The notes below the pieces were generated by a model. The model did not search any database. It worked only from the letters and a program-made list of their open reading frames with translations, and was not told where the DNA came from. Shown here one piece after another: positions 17,266-25,027 of a stretch of 36,331 bases of DNA (its first letter is position 1; each line of letters begins with the position of its first letter). This DNA comes from CAXMQS01 sp964195995 (GTDB taxonomy: Bacteria; Actinomycetota; Acidimicrobiia; Spongiisociales; JAOTWH01). Location of the stretch: NCBI GenBank assembly GCA_964195995.1, contig CAXMQS010000032.1:1-36331 (forward strand), written 5' to 3'. The translations under genes and the position numbers were made by a program.

Positions 17266-18356
17266 TGAGCATCACCTGCACGGAATGCAGCATTCGCTTT
17301 GCCGAGGATCTGCCTGCCTGCCCATGGTGCGGCCACGTCCGCGAAGCGACGGCAGTCGCCGAGCCCTCCGTACCAGCCGTCGCGGATACCGGAGGGGGCG
17401 ACCCGGCCCCGACCCACACCGAATCGCGAGCAGTGCCACCTCCACCGCCGCCACCTCCGCGCGAGACCAAGTCAGGGTCTGTCACCTATGACCTCGGTCA
17501 GATCCCCGGACCTAGCGAGGAGTGGGAACCCATCGATGATTGGGTCGACGACGGCCAAGAGAGCGAGCACTGGACGGAACCTCGGCAAACAAGCACGCGG
17601 GTCAGGCGGTGGGCGATAATCGCCGGCGCCGGCGCACTGGCGATCGCCCTCGGCGCTTGGCTGGCCGAAATCGTGCCGCTGGACATCGGAGGCAACGGCT
17701 CCCAGGCCATCGCCCCCACCGTCGCAGCCACGATCCCAGCCACCACCCTGCCTCCACCACCCACAACCACACCGCCGCCGCCGGCTACGACATTGCCACC
17801 GGTTACGACGGTCCCGCCGACGACGGTCGCGTTCATCGAGCCGACCGGCGATGCCATCGCCACGGGTGAGATGCGCATCTTCGAGAGGGGCTTTGGACCG
17901 TTGGAGTTCGGTGACGACGGAGTGAACGCCGTAGGACGACTGGTAGCCACACTCGGACAGCCCGACCAGGACACAGGGCAGCTACCCGCGCCTGACCGAG
18001 AGGGGGGCTTCTGTGAGGGAGAGATGCAGCGGCAGGTTCGTTGGGGATCGCTTTCGATCTTCAACCGTGTCGGGGAAGACGGCTCGGAGACCTTCGCGTC
18101 GGTCCAACTCAGGTCGTTCGACGCTTCAGATCCCGACCCAGGCGGATCAGCTGGGACGCTGAGCGGCCTGAAGCTCGGAGTAACTCTGGGCGATCTCAGG
18201 TCGTTGTACGACGGGTTCACCATCAATGTCTCTCCTGATGACACCTACGAAGTCAGGGCCGGCAGCGACGGTCGGTTGCTGTTGTGGGGAACGACCACGG
18301 GGTCCGACCCAGACCTCGTCACCTCGATCAGATCTCCCCTCCGCTGCAGCGCCTGA
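17265..18356 (+). CDS. Zinc-ribbon membrane protein with extracytoplasmic GRLVAT-type domain
   Basis: The 363-residue protein has a cytoplasmic zinc ribbon (Cys5, Cys8, Cys19, Cys22), a proline-rich acidic linker, one membrane helix at about 116-136, and a long Thr/Pro-rich extracytoplasmic stalk. It ends in a globular domain (about 205-363) that contains LEFGDDG, GRLVATLGQPDQDTG, VRWGSL and a final SPLRCS. The same domain forms the end of the protein at 21235-22260, so the two are paralogs in their outer part. I do not recognise the domain. Its ATG overlaps the upstream TGA by one base (TGATG), giving coupling to the DUF255 gene. A sensor or envelope role is plausible but inferred. Confidence 0.82.
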   Translation: MSITCTECSIRFAEDLPACPWCGHVREATAVAEPSVPAVADTGGGDPAPTHTESRAVPPPPPPPPRETKSGSVTYDLGQIPGPSEEWEPIDDWVDDGQESEHWTEPRQTSTRVRRWAIIAGAGALAIALGAWLAEIVPLDIGGNGSQAIAPTVAATIPATTLPPPPTTTPPPPATTLPPVTTVPPTTVAFIEPTGDAIATGEMRIFERGFGPLEFGDDGVNAVGRLVATLGQPDQDTGQLPAPDREGGFCEGEMQRQVRWGSLSIFNRVGEDGSETFASVQLRSFDASDPDPGGSAGTLSGLKLGVTLGDLRSLYDGFTINVSPDDTYEVRAGSDGRLLLWGTTTGSDPDLVTSIRSPLRCSA

Positions 18357-18382
18357 TGGTTAGCGGGGGTTGGCGACACCTA

Positions 18383-18433
18383 TAGAATCCGCGCCGCCCA
18401 ATCCTCTTCGATACTTCAACGCGCCCCAAGGAG
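18383..18433 (+). promoter_or_regulatory. Promoter and ribosome site of the ATP sulfurylase/APS kinase gene
   Basis: TAGAAT (18383-18388) is preceded at 17-bp spacing by a weak TTAGCG (18360-18365). The leader of about 45 nt ends with AAGGAG (18428-18433), a good Shine-Dalgarno 4 nt before the ATG. Confidence 0.5.
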
Positions 18434-18437
18434 CCTC

Positions 18438-20165
18438 ATGACAGACAATCTCGTCCCACCACACGGCGGAACACTCGTCGACCTCATCGTCGACCCCGAG
18501 CGCGCAGAAGAAATGAAGGAATCTTCGGTCGACTGGCCGAGTTGGGACCTCACTCTCCGCCAGCAGTGCGACCTCGAGCTGCTGATGAACGGGGCGTTCT
18601 CGCCTCTTCGTGGGTTCCTGAGCGAGGCCGACTACGAGCGCGTGAAGTCGGAGATGCGGTTGGTCGACGGAACGCTGTGGCCCATCCCCATCAACCTCGA
18701 TGTTCCCGCGGACGTGGCCGAAGGACTCGCTCCCGGTTCGATGCTGGCCCTCCGAGACGATGAGGGCGCCATGCTCGCCGCACTCGAGGTCAGCGATATC
18801 TGGCAGCCGGACAAGGCCGCCGAGGCCAACGCTGTGTTCGGTTCGAACGATGCCAGCCATCCCGGTGTCGCCCAGCTCATGGCGTCGAACGACTGGTACG
18901 TCGGCGGAACGATCCACGGGGTGCAGCTGCCGCAGCATTACGACTTCCGGAAGTTGCGAACGACCCCAGCGAGACTTCGAGAGCAGTTCGTCGAAATGGG
19001 ATGGCGCAAGGTCGTTGCCTTCCAAACAAGGAACCCAATGCACCGCGCCCATGTCGAACTGACGATGCGGGCCGCAAGAGACATAGAGGCCAGCCTCCTG
19101 ATACATCCTGTCGTCGGGATGACAAAGCCCGGGGATATCGATCATTACACGAGGGTCCGGGCATACACCGAGGTGCTCAAGCGGTACCCCGCCTACACCG
19201 CTTCCCTGTCTCTGCTCAACCTCGCCATGCGCATGGCTGGCCCGAGGGAAGCCGTCTGGCACGCCATCATCCGCAAGAACCACGGCTGCTCCCACCTCAT
19301 CGTGGGGCGGGACCACGCTGGGCCGGGGTCCGACGCCGACGGTAAGCCGTACTACGGGCCATACGACGCACAGGAGATGCTGGGCGCTCACGAGGACGAA
19401 ATCGGCGTCGCCATGGTGCCGTTCCAGATGATGGTCTACGTCGAGGATCACGACGCCTATATGCCCATCGACGAGGTCGAGAAAGACACGCGCACCTTGT
19501 CGATATCCGGTACGGAGCTACGAGAACGGCTGGCTGCTGGTCGGTCCCTCCCCGAATGGTTCACCTACCCCGAGGTTGCTGCCGAGCTGCAACGCACTCA
19601 TCGCCCCCGGTCTGGACAGGGATTGTCTGTCTTCTTCACCGGCCTCTCCGGATCAGGGAAATCGACAGTGGCCAATGTCCTCCAGGTGAAGCTGTTGGAG
19701 ATGGGCGGCCGATCGGTGACGGTGCTCGACGGCGACATCGTCCGTAAGAACCTCTCGTCTGAGTTGGGTTTCTCCAAGGAGCACCGCGACCTGAACATTC
19801 GCAGGATCGGCTTCGTGGCCGCCGAGATCGCCAAAGCGGGTGGAATTGCCATCTGTGCGCCGATCGCCCCATACGATGGCACCCGCAAACAGGTCCGAGC
19901 AGACGTCGAACAGGCTGGGGGTGGATTCGTGTTGGTACACGTGGCGACGCCCATCGAAGTCTGCGAACAGCGGGACCGTAAGGGACTCTACGCCAAGGCG
20001 AGAGCAGGCCTCATCCAGGAATTCACCGGGATCTCAGACCCCTACGAGGAGCCGGCCGATGCCGAAGTCGTGATAGACACGACGGAGATATCGCCAGAGG
20101 AAGCGGCGATGGAGATCATCCTCCACCTCGAACACGAGGGGTACATCACAGGTCGCAGCGAGTAG
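18438..20165 (+). CDS. sat/cysC: Bifunctional sulfate adenylyltransferase / adenylylsulfate kinase
   Basis: It activates sulfate to APS and then phosphorylates it to PAPS. The 575-residue fusion has the ATP sulfurylase domain first (about 1-385): QTRNPMHRAH at 196-205 holds the catalytic HxxH, and VGRDHAGPG follows. The APS kinase domain (about 395-575) has an intact P-loop GLSGSGKST starting at 402, then LDGDIVRKNLS, RDLNIRRIGFVA and KGLYAKARAG. Because the P-loop is intact the kinase half should be active, unlike the regulatory kinase-like domain of many fungal sulfurylases. No PAPS reductase or CysD/CysN is in the window. Downstream genes follow closely. Confidence 0.95.
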   Translation: MTDNLVPPHGGTLVDLIVDPERAEEMKESSVDWPSWDLTLRQQCDLELLMNGAFSPLRGFLSEADYERVKSEMRLVDGTLWPIPINLDVPADVAEGLAPGSMLALRDDEGAMLAALEVSDIWQPDKAAEANAVFGSNDASHPGVAQLMASNDWYVGGTIHGVQLPQHYDFRKLRTTPARLREQFVEMGWRKVVAFQTRNPMHRAHVELTMRAARDIEASLLIHPVVGMTKPGDIDHYTRVRAYTEVLKRYPAYTASLSLLNLAMRMAGPREAVWHAIIRKNHGCSHLIVGRDHAGPGSDADGKPYYGPYDAQEMLGAHEDEIGVAMVPFQMMVYVEDHDAYMPIDEVEKDTRTLSISGTELRERLAAGRSLPEWFTYPEVAAELQRTHRPRSGQGLSVFFTGLSGSGKSTVANVLQVKLLEMGGRSVTVLDGDIVRKNLSSELGFSKEHRDLNIRRIGFVAAEIAKAGGIAICAPIAPYDGTRKQVRADVEQAGGGFVLVHVATPIEVCEQRDRKGLYAKARAGLIQEFTGISDPYEEPADAEVVIDTTEISPEEAAMEIILHLEHEGYITGRSE

Positions 20166-20171
20166 CCGACG

Positions 20172-21212
20172 ATGCGTGCTTCTGCCATCGGGCGGCCACG
20201 GTTGATAACGGCCAAGCGCGTGGTGGCGGCGGTACTTCTCGTGCTGGTGGGTTTCGTCGGTTGGACAGGCATCCAGCTCTGGAGTTCATGGAATTCGGTC
20301 GAGAAGGTCCCCTACAACCCCACGGTTACTCGGGCGGGCCTCCCCTCGATACCGGACCCACCGCCTGGAGAGACGGTCGCTCCCTTCGTTGTCAGCCCAC
20401 CCGTTGATGACGCCACCTTCGATTCCTTCCTCGTCGTCGGCAGCGGCTTCCAGGGCCGTCTGGCGGATGTGATCTTGCTGTTCCTGCTACCTGACGGGGC
20501 AGAACCATCCATCGTCTCCTTGCCGCGCGATCTCTACCTGCCAAGTCCCTGTGGTGGAGAGATGATGAGGATCAACGCCAACTACAACGGTTGTGGCGAC
20601 TCCGCTTCCGGACCCGAGTTGCTGGCGCTGGCGGTGGAGGACTTCACAGGCGTCGAGGTAGACCACTTCGCCTTGTTCGACTTCGACGGCTTCGACGAGA
20701 TCATCGATGACGTCGGTGGCGTCACTATCTGCGTCGACAACCCAGTTCGTGATGCCGATGCCTGGCTGTCACTTCCGGCCGGGTGCACCCAAGCCACCGG
20801 TGCCCAGGCCCTGGGATGGGTGAGGACCCGCAAGACCCAGGAGCTCGTCAACGGGACCTGGCGAGCGGTGCCCGGCCAGTCCGACCTCACCCGACACCAG
20901 CATCAACAGGACGTGATCTTCCAGCTCTTCGAAAGGCTTCAGGACTTCAGTTCCCTCGGCGATCTCACGAACAAGGTTGACAGCTTGAGCAACACGTTCA
21001 CGGTGGACTCCGGTCTCACGATGGGATCTGCTATCTCGCTGGCGTGGAGCCTGCGCGGACACGACCAGGCCGACTTCAAGCGCCTCAGGATTCCGGTGGA
21101 GAACTTCACCACTTCCGGCGGAGCGGCCGTTCTCAAGCCAACAGCAACGTTCTCCTCCATCCTGCAGGAGGCCTATCCCGAGCTGAGGATCGCGGGAGGG
21201 CCGCTCGACTGA
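20172..21212 (+). CDS. LytR-CpsA-Psr (LCP) family protein
   Basis: The 346-residue protein has a short basic N-terminus, one membrane helix (about 16-35) and an extracytoplasmic LCP domain. Recognisable LCP features are the RADVILLFLL strand, the SLPRDLYLP motif, the INANYN segment, DDVGGVTI, and the arginine-rich RTRKTQ...DLTRHQHQQDVI segment that contacts the pyrophosphate of the lipid substrate. LCP enzymes transfer cell-wall polymers from polyprenyl carriers to peptidoglycan, as with arabinogalactan in mycobacteria. It starts 6 bp after sat/cysC, so it is probably co-transcribed. The substrate polymer is unknown. Confidence 0.88.
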   Translation: MRASAIGRPRLITAKRVVAAVLLVLVGFVGWTGIQLWSSWNSVEKVPYNPTVTRAGLPSIPDPPPGETVAPFVVSPPVDDATFDSFLVVGSGFQGRLADVILLFLLPDGAEPSIVSLPRDLYLPSPCGGEMMRINANYNGCGDSASGPELLALAVEDFTGVEVDHFALFDFDGFDEIIDDVGGVTICVDNPVRDADAWLSLPAGCTQATGAQALGWVRTRKTQELVNGTWRAVPGQSDLTRHQHQQDVIFQLFERLQDFSSLGDLTNKVDSLSNTFTVDSGLTMGSAISLAWSLRGHDQADFKRLRIPVENFTTSGGAAVLKPTATFSSILQEAYPELRIAGGPLD

Positions 21213-21219
21213 CCCTTCA

Positions 21220-21234
21220 TAAGATGGTGCGACA
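21220..21234 (+). promoter_or_regulatory. -10 box for a leaderless GTG gene
   Basis: TAAGAT (21220-21225) ends 9 nt before the GTG at 21235; no Shine-Dalgarno is present. It allows transcription independent of the upstream LCP gene. Confidence 0.4.
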
Positions 21235-22260
21235 GTGAGCGATTTCGAACCGCCAACAGAGCCGACGCCTCCAGAGGATCCCAACGCGACCCCTCCGCGG
21301 GCAAACCCTCCCGAGGAAGCTGGGAACGATGACGCCACCGATGACGGGCTGCCTCCAGAGGTGACTATGCGGCGAACGCAGCCACCGTCTCGACCAGACG
21401 ACACCTCTCCCTATGCGCAGCTCGGCGATATCGAGAAGGACCCCGGCGACTCCGGGTGGCCCCTCGGTAGCCCCCAGAGTGGGGAGCCGCCAAGGGTTCC
21501 TCCTTCCTCCTTGCCACCCTTCCTCGTAGGGCTGATAGTTGGCATCGCGCTGGCGGCCGTCAGCATCGTGGGGTTCTTGGTATTCCGTCGTGACGATGGC
21601 GGCACCGCAGCACCCGCGACGGTGGTGACAACCGTGGCATCGACCGGCACGTCGGCGACCGCCAGCACCGTCACGACAGTCGTGATCCCGACCACCGCTC
21701 CGACAGTCACAACGTTGCCTGCCGTTCCCATCTCGGCGGTGGGCGACCCCCTTCTTCTTGAGACCCTCGCCATGGGCTCGAGCGGACTTGGCGATCTCCG
21801 GTTCGGTGACGATGGGGACACAACGTTGGGACGCCTGGTCGCGACATTCGGCCAACCCGACGAGGACACAGGGACCTACATTTCGACAGGCACCCTGGGA
21901 ACCTGCGACGGCGACCCAGTTCGCTTCGTTCGCTGGGGACCACTTGGTGTCATCATTCTTAACCCCGACGTCACTCCATCGTTCGCGGCCTATCGACTCG
22001 ATCTCGCATTCGGAGACCTGGAGTCGCTGGCGGCAGACCTACGTACCGTCAGCGGACTCCGAGCCGGCGACAGCGTCGCCGACCTCGAGTCCACATACGC
22101 AGACACCTTCACGGTGACATACGAGGTCGACCCCGAGTCTGGGCTGGAGTTCCAACTTCGAGGCGCCGACGGATCGGTGCTCTTGCACGGTCCGGTGACC
22201 TCAGCCGACACAGACGGCAGGGTCGGCGGAATCTTCTCACCCGATGCCTGCACCTCTTAG
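21235..22260 (+). CDS. Membrane-anchored protein with extracytoplasmic GRLVAT-type domain (paralog of 17265-18356)
   Basis: This is a 341-residue protein: a disordered, proline-rich acidic cytoplasmic part (1-95), a membrane helix at about 97-117 (LVGLIVGIALAAVSIVGFLVF), a Thr/Val-rich stalk, and a C-terminal domain from about 185. That domain repeats the signatures of the 17265 gene product: LRFGDDG, LGRLVATFGQPDEDTG, a Cys before VRWGPLG, then DGSVLLHG and a terminal SPDACTS. There is no zinc ribbon here. Both copies keep one Cys near the middle and one at the end, suggesting a disulfide. The GTG start follows a likely -10 box. Function is unknown; envelope-located binding or sensing is inference from topology only. 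Confidence 0.8.
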   Translation: MSDFEPPTEPTPPEDPNATPPRANPPEEAGNDDATDDGLPPEVTMRRTQPPSRPDDTSPYAQLGDIEKDPGDSGWPLGSPQSGEPPRVPPSSLPPFLVGLIVGIALAAVSIVGFLVFRRDDGGTAAPATVVTTVASTGTSATASTVTTVVIPTTAPTVTTLPAVPISAVGDPLLLETLAMGSSGLGDLRFGDDGDTTLGRLVATFGQPDEDTGTYISTGTLGTCDGDPVRFVRWGPLGVIILNPDVTPSFAAYRLDLAFGDLESLAADLRTVSGLRAGDSVADLESTYADTFTVTYEVDPESGLEFQLRGADGSVLLHGPVTSADTDGRVGGIFSPDACTS

Positions 22261-22308
22261 CATGACGATCCCGGGGGATCCGTGGGTCGGCAACGCCGAG
22301 GCAGCACA

Positions 22309-23040
22309 ATGAATCGCAAGATGACCATCCCAAGCGCCGGTGTGCTCGCAGGAGCATTCCTTGCCATCGTGGGCATGGCGATGGCTGCGGGAGCCGTCAT
22401 CGACGACGCAGCAGGGTTCACCACGGTCGACCCGACAACGGGATCCGGCAGAGGGAGCGTGACGGCCGGGACCGACGCCATGTACATATATGTCTTGGGG
22501 TTCGGAATCCTCGGGGGAGCTCTCATCGCCTATGTCACGACCGCGGCCGTGCGCTCGCGGCGCCCGGCAGAACCGAGATTCTCCCCCGGCGCCATCTCCA
22601 TACTGGGCTCCGCTGTGGGAGCGATCTCTGCCTACTCCATGTTGCGCATTGGGATCGGAATCGGAGGCACGATCACCAACGAAGTCGTGACCATCTCGGC
22701 GTTCCGCGGCATCGTCACCTTCATCAGTGTCGGTGCGGTGGCCGGAGGCGTCGTCGCCCTCGTTGCTGAGAGGTGGTCGAACGCCGCTGTGCTCGCCCTT
22801 GAAGGCGAGGCGTGGCCCCAGAACAAGCGGGCATTCATGGCGGAGAGCCTTCCTGCCATGGCGATTCCCGCTCTGGCGCTGGTCGTGATCGCGATAACGG
22901 TCTTCGGCGTGTCCCGAGTCCTGCTCATCGAGGGAGTCAACGCCGCCTTCCCCATCGCCGTGGCATCGGTGATCGCGGTCGGCGTCCTCGCAGGGGCCGC
23001 CTATCTGACCCGCTCCGATCACCAGGGCCCGACCGACTAG
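22309..23040 (+). CDS. Hypothetical polytopic membrane protein
   Basis: The protein is about 243 residues with a hydrophobic N-terminal segment (VLAGAFLAIVGMAMAAGAVI), then about five further membrane segments (YVLGFGILGGALIAYVT, ISILGSAVGAISAYSML, IVTFISVGAVAGGVVALV, IPALALVVIAITVFGV, FPIAVASVIAVGVLAGAA). I do not recognise a family. I chose ATG 22309 because GAGG lies 7 nt upstream; a GTG at 22282 would add nine residues. It lies 48 bp after the previous gene on the same strand and may be in its transcript. Its TAG stop overlaps the opposite-strand stop of the oxidase-operon lipoprotein within a shared CTAG. Confidence 0.75.
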   Translation: MNRKMTIPSAGVLAGAFLAIVGMAMAAGAVIDDAAGFTTVDPTTGSGRGSVTAGTDAMYIYVLGFGILGGALIAYVTTAAVRSRRPAEPRFSPGAISILGSAVGAISAYSMLRIGIGIGGTITNEVVTISAFRGIVTFISVGAVAGGVVALVAERWSNAAVLALEGEAWPQNKRAFMAESLPAMAIPALALVVIAITVFGVSRVLLIEGVNAAFPIAVASVIAVGVLAGAAYLTRSDHQGPTD

Positions 23041-23327
23041 CTGTCTTCGACCCCGGTAGCCACGAGACCCCCGTCGCGTTCCTCGTAGAACACGACAACC
23101 GACTCCCCCGACAACAGATGATCCCGGATGTGAGCGAGGGGCCCACCGTGGAAGGTGGCGCCAGGTTCAACCGTGAAGTCGAGTCGTTCGCCGTCATCGG
23201 TGAGAAGCACGAAGGACCGCACAACCAGCAGATCGCTGTCTACCTCGGCCAGACGCCCCTCGACCGCCTTGTCCGATCCACCGCATGCCACCAGCGCCGT
23301 CAAGAGCAGCGCCGCTCCGGCTCTCAC
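23037..23327 (-). CDS. Small lipoprotein at the end of the cytochrome oxidase operon
   Basis: This is a 96-residue predicted lipoprotein: RAGAALLLTALVACGGSD ends in the lipobox LVAC, with the cysteine at about 14. The mature part contains DGERLDFTVEPGATF and SGESVVVFYEERDGG, a small beta-rich domain reminiscent of OB-like folds. The GTG start at 23327 overlaps the ctaG stop (GTGA), so it is the last gene of the oxidase operon. A longer reading frame upstream lies inside ctaG and has no character. Not a family I recognise; a role at the oxidase or in copper handling is only suggested by position. Confidence 0.72.
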   Translation of the reverse strand: MRAGAALLLTALVACGGSDKAVEGRLAEVDSDLLVVRSFVLLTDDGERLDFTVEPGATFHGGPLAHIRDHLLSGESVVVFYEERDGGLVATGVEDS

Positions 23328-24124
23328 GAGTGGCTGGCAGCAAGGGTGGCTCGCTCGTCGTCCGCAACCCAAGTGAAGAAAGTGATGGCGATGGCCGTCC
23401 ACAGCACAGCCCCGCCACCGAGCTTCATGATGAGGCCGGCGACGGTCTGATCCGTGAGAGGCGAGATGTCCCACAACCGCGGAAGAGTCTCGTAGATCTT
23501 GTAGAGAGGCTTCTCGGAGAGGGTCAAGAAAGACGCAGGCACGGTCGGCACGAGAGACTGCAGGAACAGATAGCCCATGCGGGGAAAGGGCTCCAGGCGG
23601 GGCGTGTCAGGTATGGGCCCAACGACCGGCCACCACATCTGCACGGCAGTCACCAGCAAGATCGAGTGGGCTACGAAGTGGAACAGCGAGTTGGTGACCA
23701 TCAGCTCGACGACGCCGGGAGCGTGGAGGACAGCCAGCGTGACGTTGAAGGAGATCAGAGCCACGAGGGGCCTGGTGGCGAGACGGATGAGCGGCAGTAT
23801 CGGGGCCACCAGGGCACGCAGCAGCCACCACGGCGTCCCGAGAAGGAGAAGCGGCGGCACCCCGAGCGACAGCGCCATGTGCTCCGTCATGTGGAACATG
23901 AACAAGCTCTCAGAACCGATGTCATGCACCGGCCAGCTGGTCACCACCGCCAGAAGTCCGAGGCCGCTGAAGAACAAGATCCGTTGACGTCTCGTCACCG
24001 GATCTTCGCCACGAGGAGCCAGCGTTGGCGTCAGCAGGCGCAGGCCGTAGATGTAGCCGACTCCGAGGGCAAGGACGATGCCGAGAACGTCCCAGTGCAT
24101 ATGGAAGCTGAGGTCGAGCTCCAC
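23324..24124 (-). CDS. ctaG: Cytochrome c oxidase assembly factor (CtaG/caa3 type)
   Basis: The 266-residue polytopic protein matches the caa3-type CtaG family (PF09678-like): the early MHWDVLGIVLALGVGYIYGL, then the signature FMFHMTEHMALSLGVPPLLLLGTP with conserved histidines, followed by FNVTLAVLHAPGVVELMV and LFHFVAHSILLVTAVQMWWPV. About seven membrane helices are seen. This family is required for assembly of caa3-type oxidase, probably through copper delivery, and is distinct from the Cox11-type CtaG of proteobacteria. GTG start, 10 bp after the subunit IV stop, and coupled to the downstream lipoprotein. Confidence 0.9.
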   Translation of the reverse strand: MELDLSFHMHWDVLGIVLALGVGYIYGLRLLTPTLAPRGEDPVTRRQRILFFSGLGLLAVVTSWPVHDIGSESLFMFHMTEHMALSLGVPPLLLLGTPWWLLRALVAPILPLIRLATRPLVALISFNVTLAVLHAPGVVELMVTNSLFHFVAHSILLVTAVQMWWPVVGPIPDTPRLEPFPRMGYLFLQSLVPTVPASFLTLSEKPLYKIYETLPRLWDISPLTDQTVAGLIMKLGGGAVLWTAIAITFFTWVADDERATLAASHS

Positions 24125-24134
24125 TAGATCACGG

Positions 24135-24434
24135 CTAGTTGCCGACCAGGAGCCCGAAGGTGAACAGCACCACCGTGAACATGGCGAGGGCGCCGATCAG
24201 CCCCATGACCAAGAAGCGGCTGTAGAGCGGCTTGTCGAACTTCAGATGCATGAACCACCTGGCCACGATGGTGAACTTGGCAGCTCCCAGTGCGATGAGG
24301 ATCGGAGCCACCCAACCCCCCAGTGCATCGATGTAGACGACGGCGACCTCAACCGCGGTTATCACGGCGAGGATCCCGCCGACGATCCAGTACTGGCGGG
24401 CGGTCGGATGACTGATGTGCTGCGTGGTGGTCAT
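24135..24434 (-). CDS. ctaF: Cytochrome c oxidase subunit IV (CtaF-like)
   Basis: This small 99-residue membrane protein has three helices and the family signature ALGAAKFTIVARWFMHLKFD in its middle. It is the small subunit of caa3/aa3 oxidases. The ATG at 24434 overlaps the stop of subunit III (ATGA), which decides the start over an in-frame extension to 24473 that would lie inside that gene. It has the position typical of bacterial ctaCDEF operons. Confidence 0.9.
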   Translation of the reverse strand: MTTTQHISHPTARQYWIVGGILAVITAVEVAVVYIDALGGWVAPILIALGAAKFTIVARWFMHLKFDKPLYSRFLVMGLIGALAMFTVVLFTFGLLVGN

Positions 24435-25027
24435 ACTTGGAGCAGGTAGACGACGGTGAACAGGACGATCCACACCACGTCGACGAAGTGCCAGTACAGG
24501 CCCACCAGCTCGACGTTCATGCCCTCGTCATCATTGAGCCGCCCCGAGGCCGACATGAAGGCCATTGCGGTCAGCATCAGCACCCCAACTGCGACGTGGG
24601 CTCCGTGGAAACCGGTGAGCACATAGAAGCTGGAGGCGAACGGACTCGTCGAGATCTTGAGACCCTCCTGGACGAACTCGGTGAACTCGAAGACCTGGCC
24701 GGCGAGGAAGGTTGCGCCAAGCAGCGCCGTCCCGATGAGCCAGATTCGGGTAGCGCGCGAGTCGCGCCTCTCGTGGGCGTGGTGAGCTAGCACCATGGTC
24801 AGGGAACTCATCAGCAAGATGAACGAGCTGGCAGAGGTGAACGGAATGTTGAAGATCTCCTCGGCGCTGGGTCCGTTGAACGTCTTGGTCCGGTAGAGCA
24901 GAAAGGTCGAGAGCAACGACCCAAAGAAGATGCATTCGGAGCCGAGGAACACCCACATCGCCACCTTGCGCACATGCGCCATCGGCGGGTGGTTCTCGGG
25001 AGCAGCGACCTCGGCTAGGTCAGTCAT
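24431..25027 (-). CDS. ctaE: Cytochrome c oxidase subunit III
   Basis: The protein is 198 residues with five membrane helices, the short form found in actinobacteria. MWVFLGSECIFFGSLLSTFLLYR and TSASSFILLMSSLTMVLA are typical, as is the late signature YVLTGFHGAHVAVGVLML and the ending YWHFVDVVWIVLFTVVYL. The ATG at 25027 has GAGGAG 7 nt upstream and overlaps the subunit I stop by 8 bp; the frame extends ten codons further upstream without support. It stabilises the oxidase core and helps keep proton uptake active. Confidence 0.93.
   Translation of the reverse strand: MTDLAEVAAPENHPPMAHVRKVAMWVFLGSECIFFGSLLSTFLLYRTKTFNGPSAEEIFNIPFTSASSFILLMSSLTMVLAHHAHERRDSRATRIWLIGTALLGATFLAGQVFEFTEFVQEGLKISTSPFASSFYVLTGFHGAHVAVGVLMLTAMAFMSASGRLNDDEGMNVELVGLYWHFVDVVWIVLFTVVYLLQV

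Noticed and set aside
18360..19451. 363-codon minus-strand frame opposite the sat/cysC start
   Set aside because: Antisense shadow of the sulfurylase domain; the forward gene has catalytic motifs and a ribosome site.
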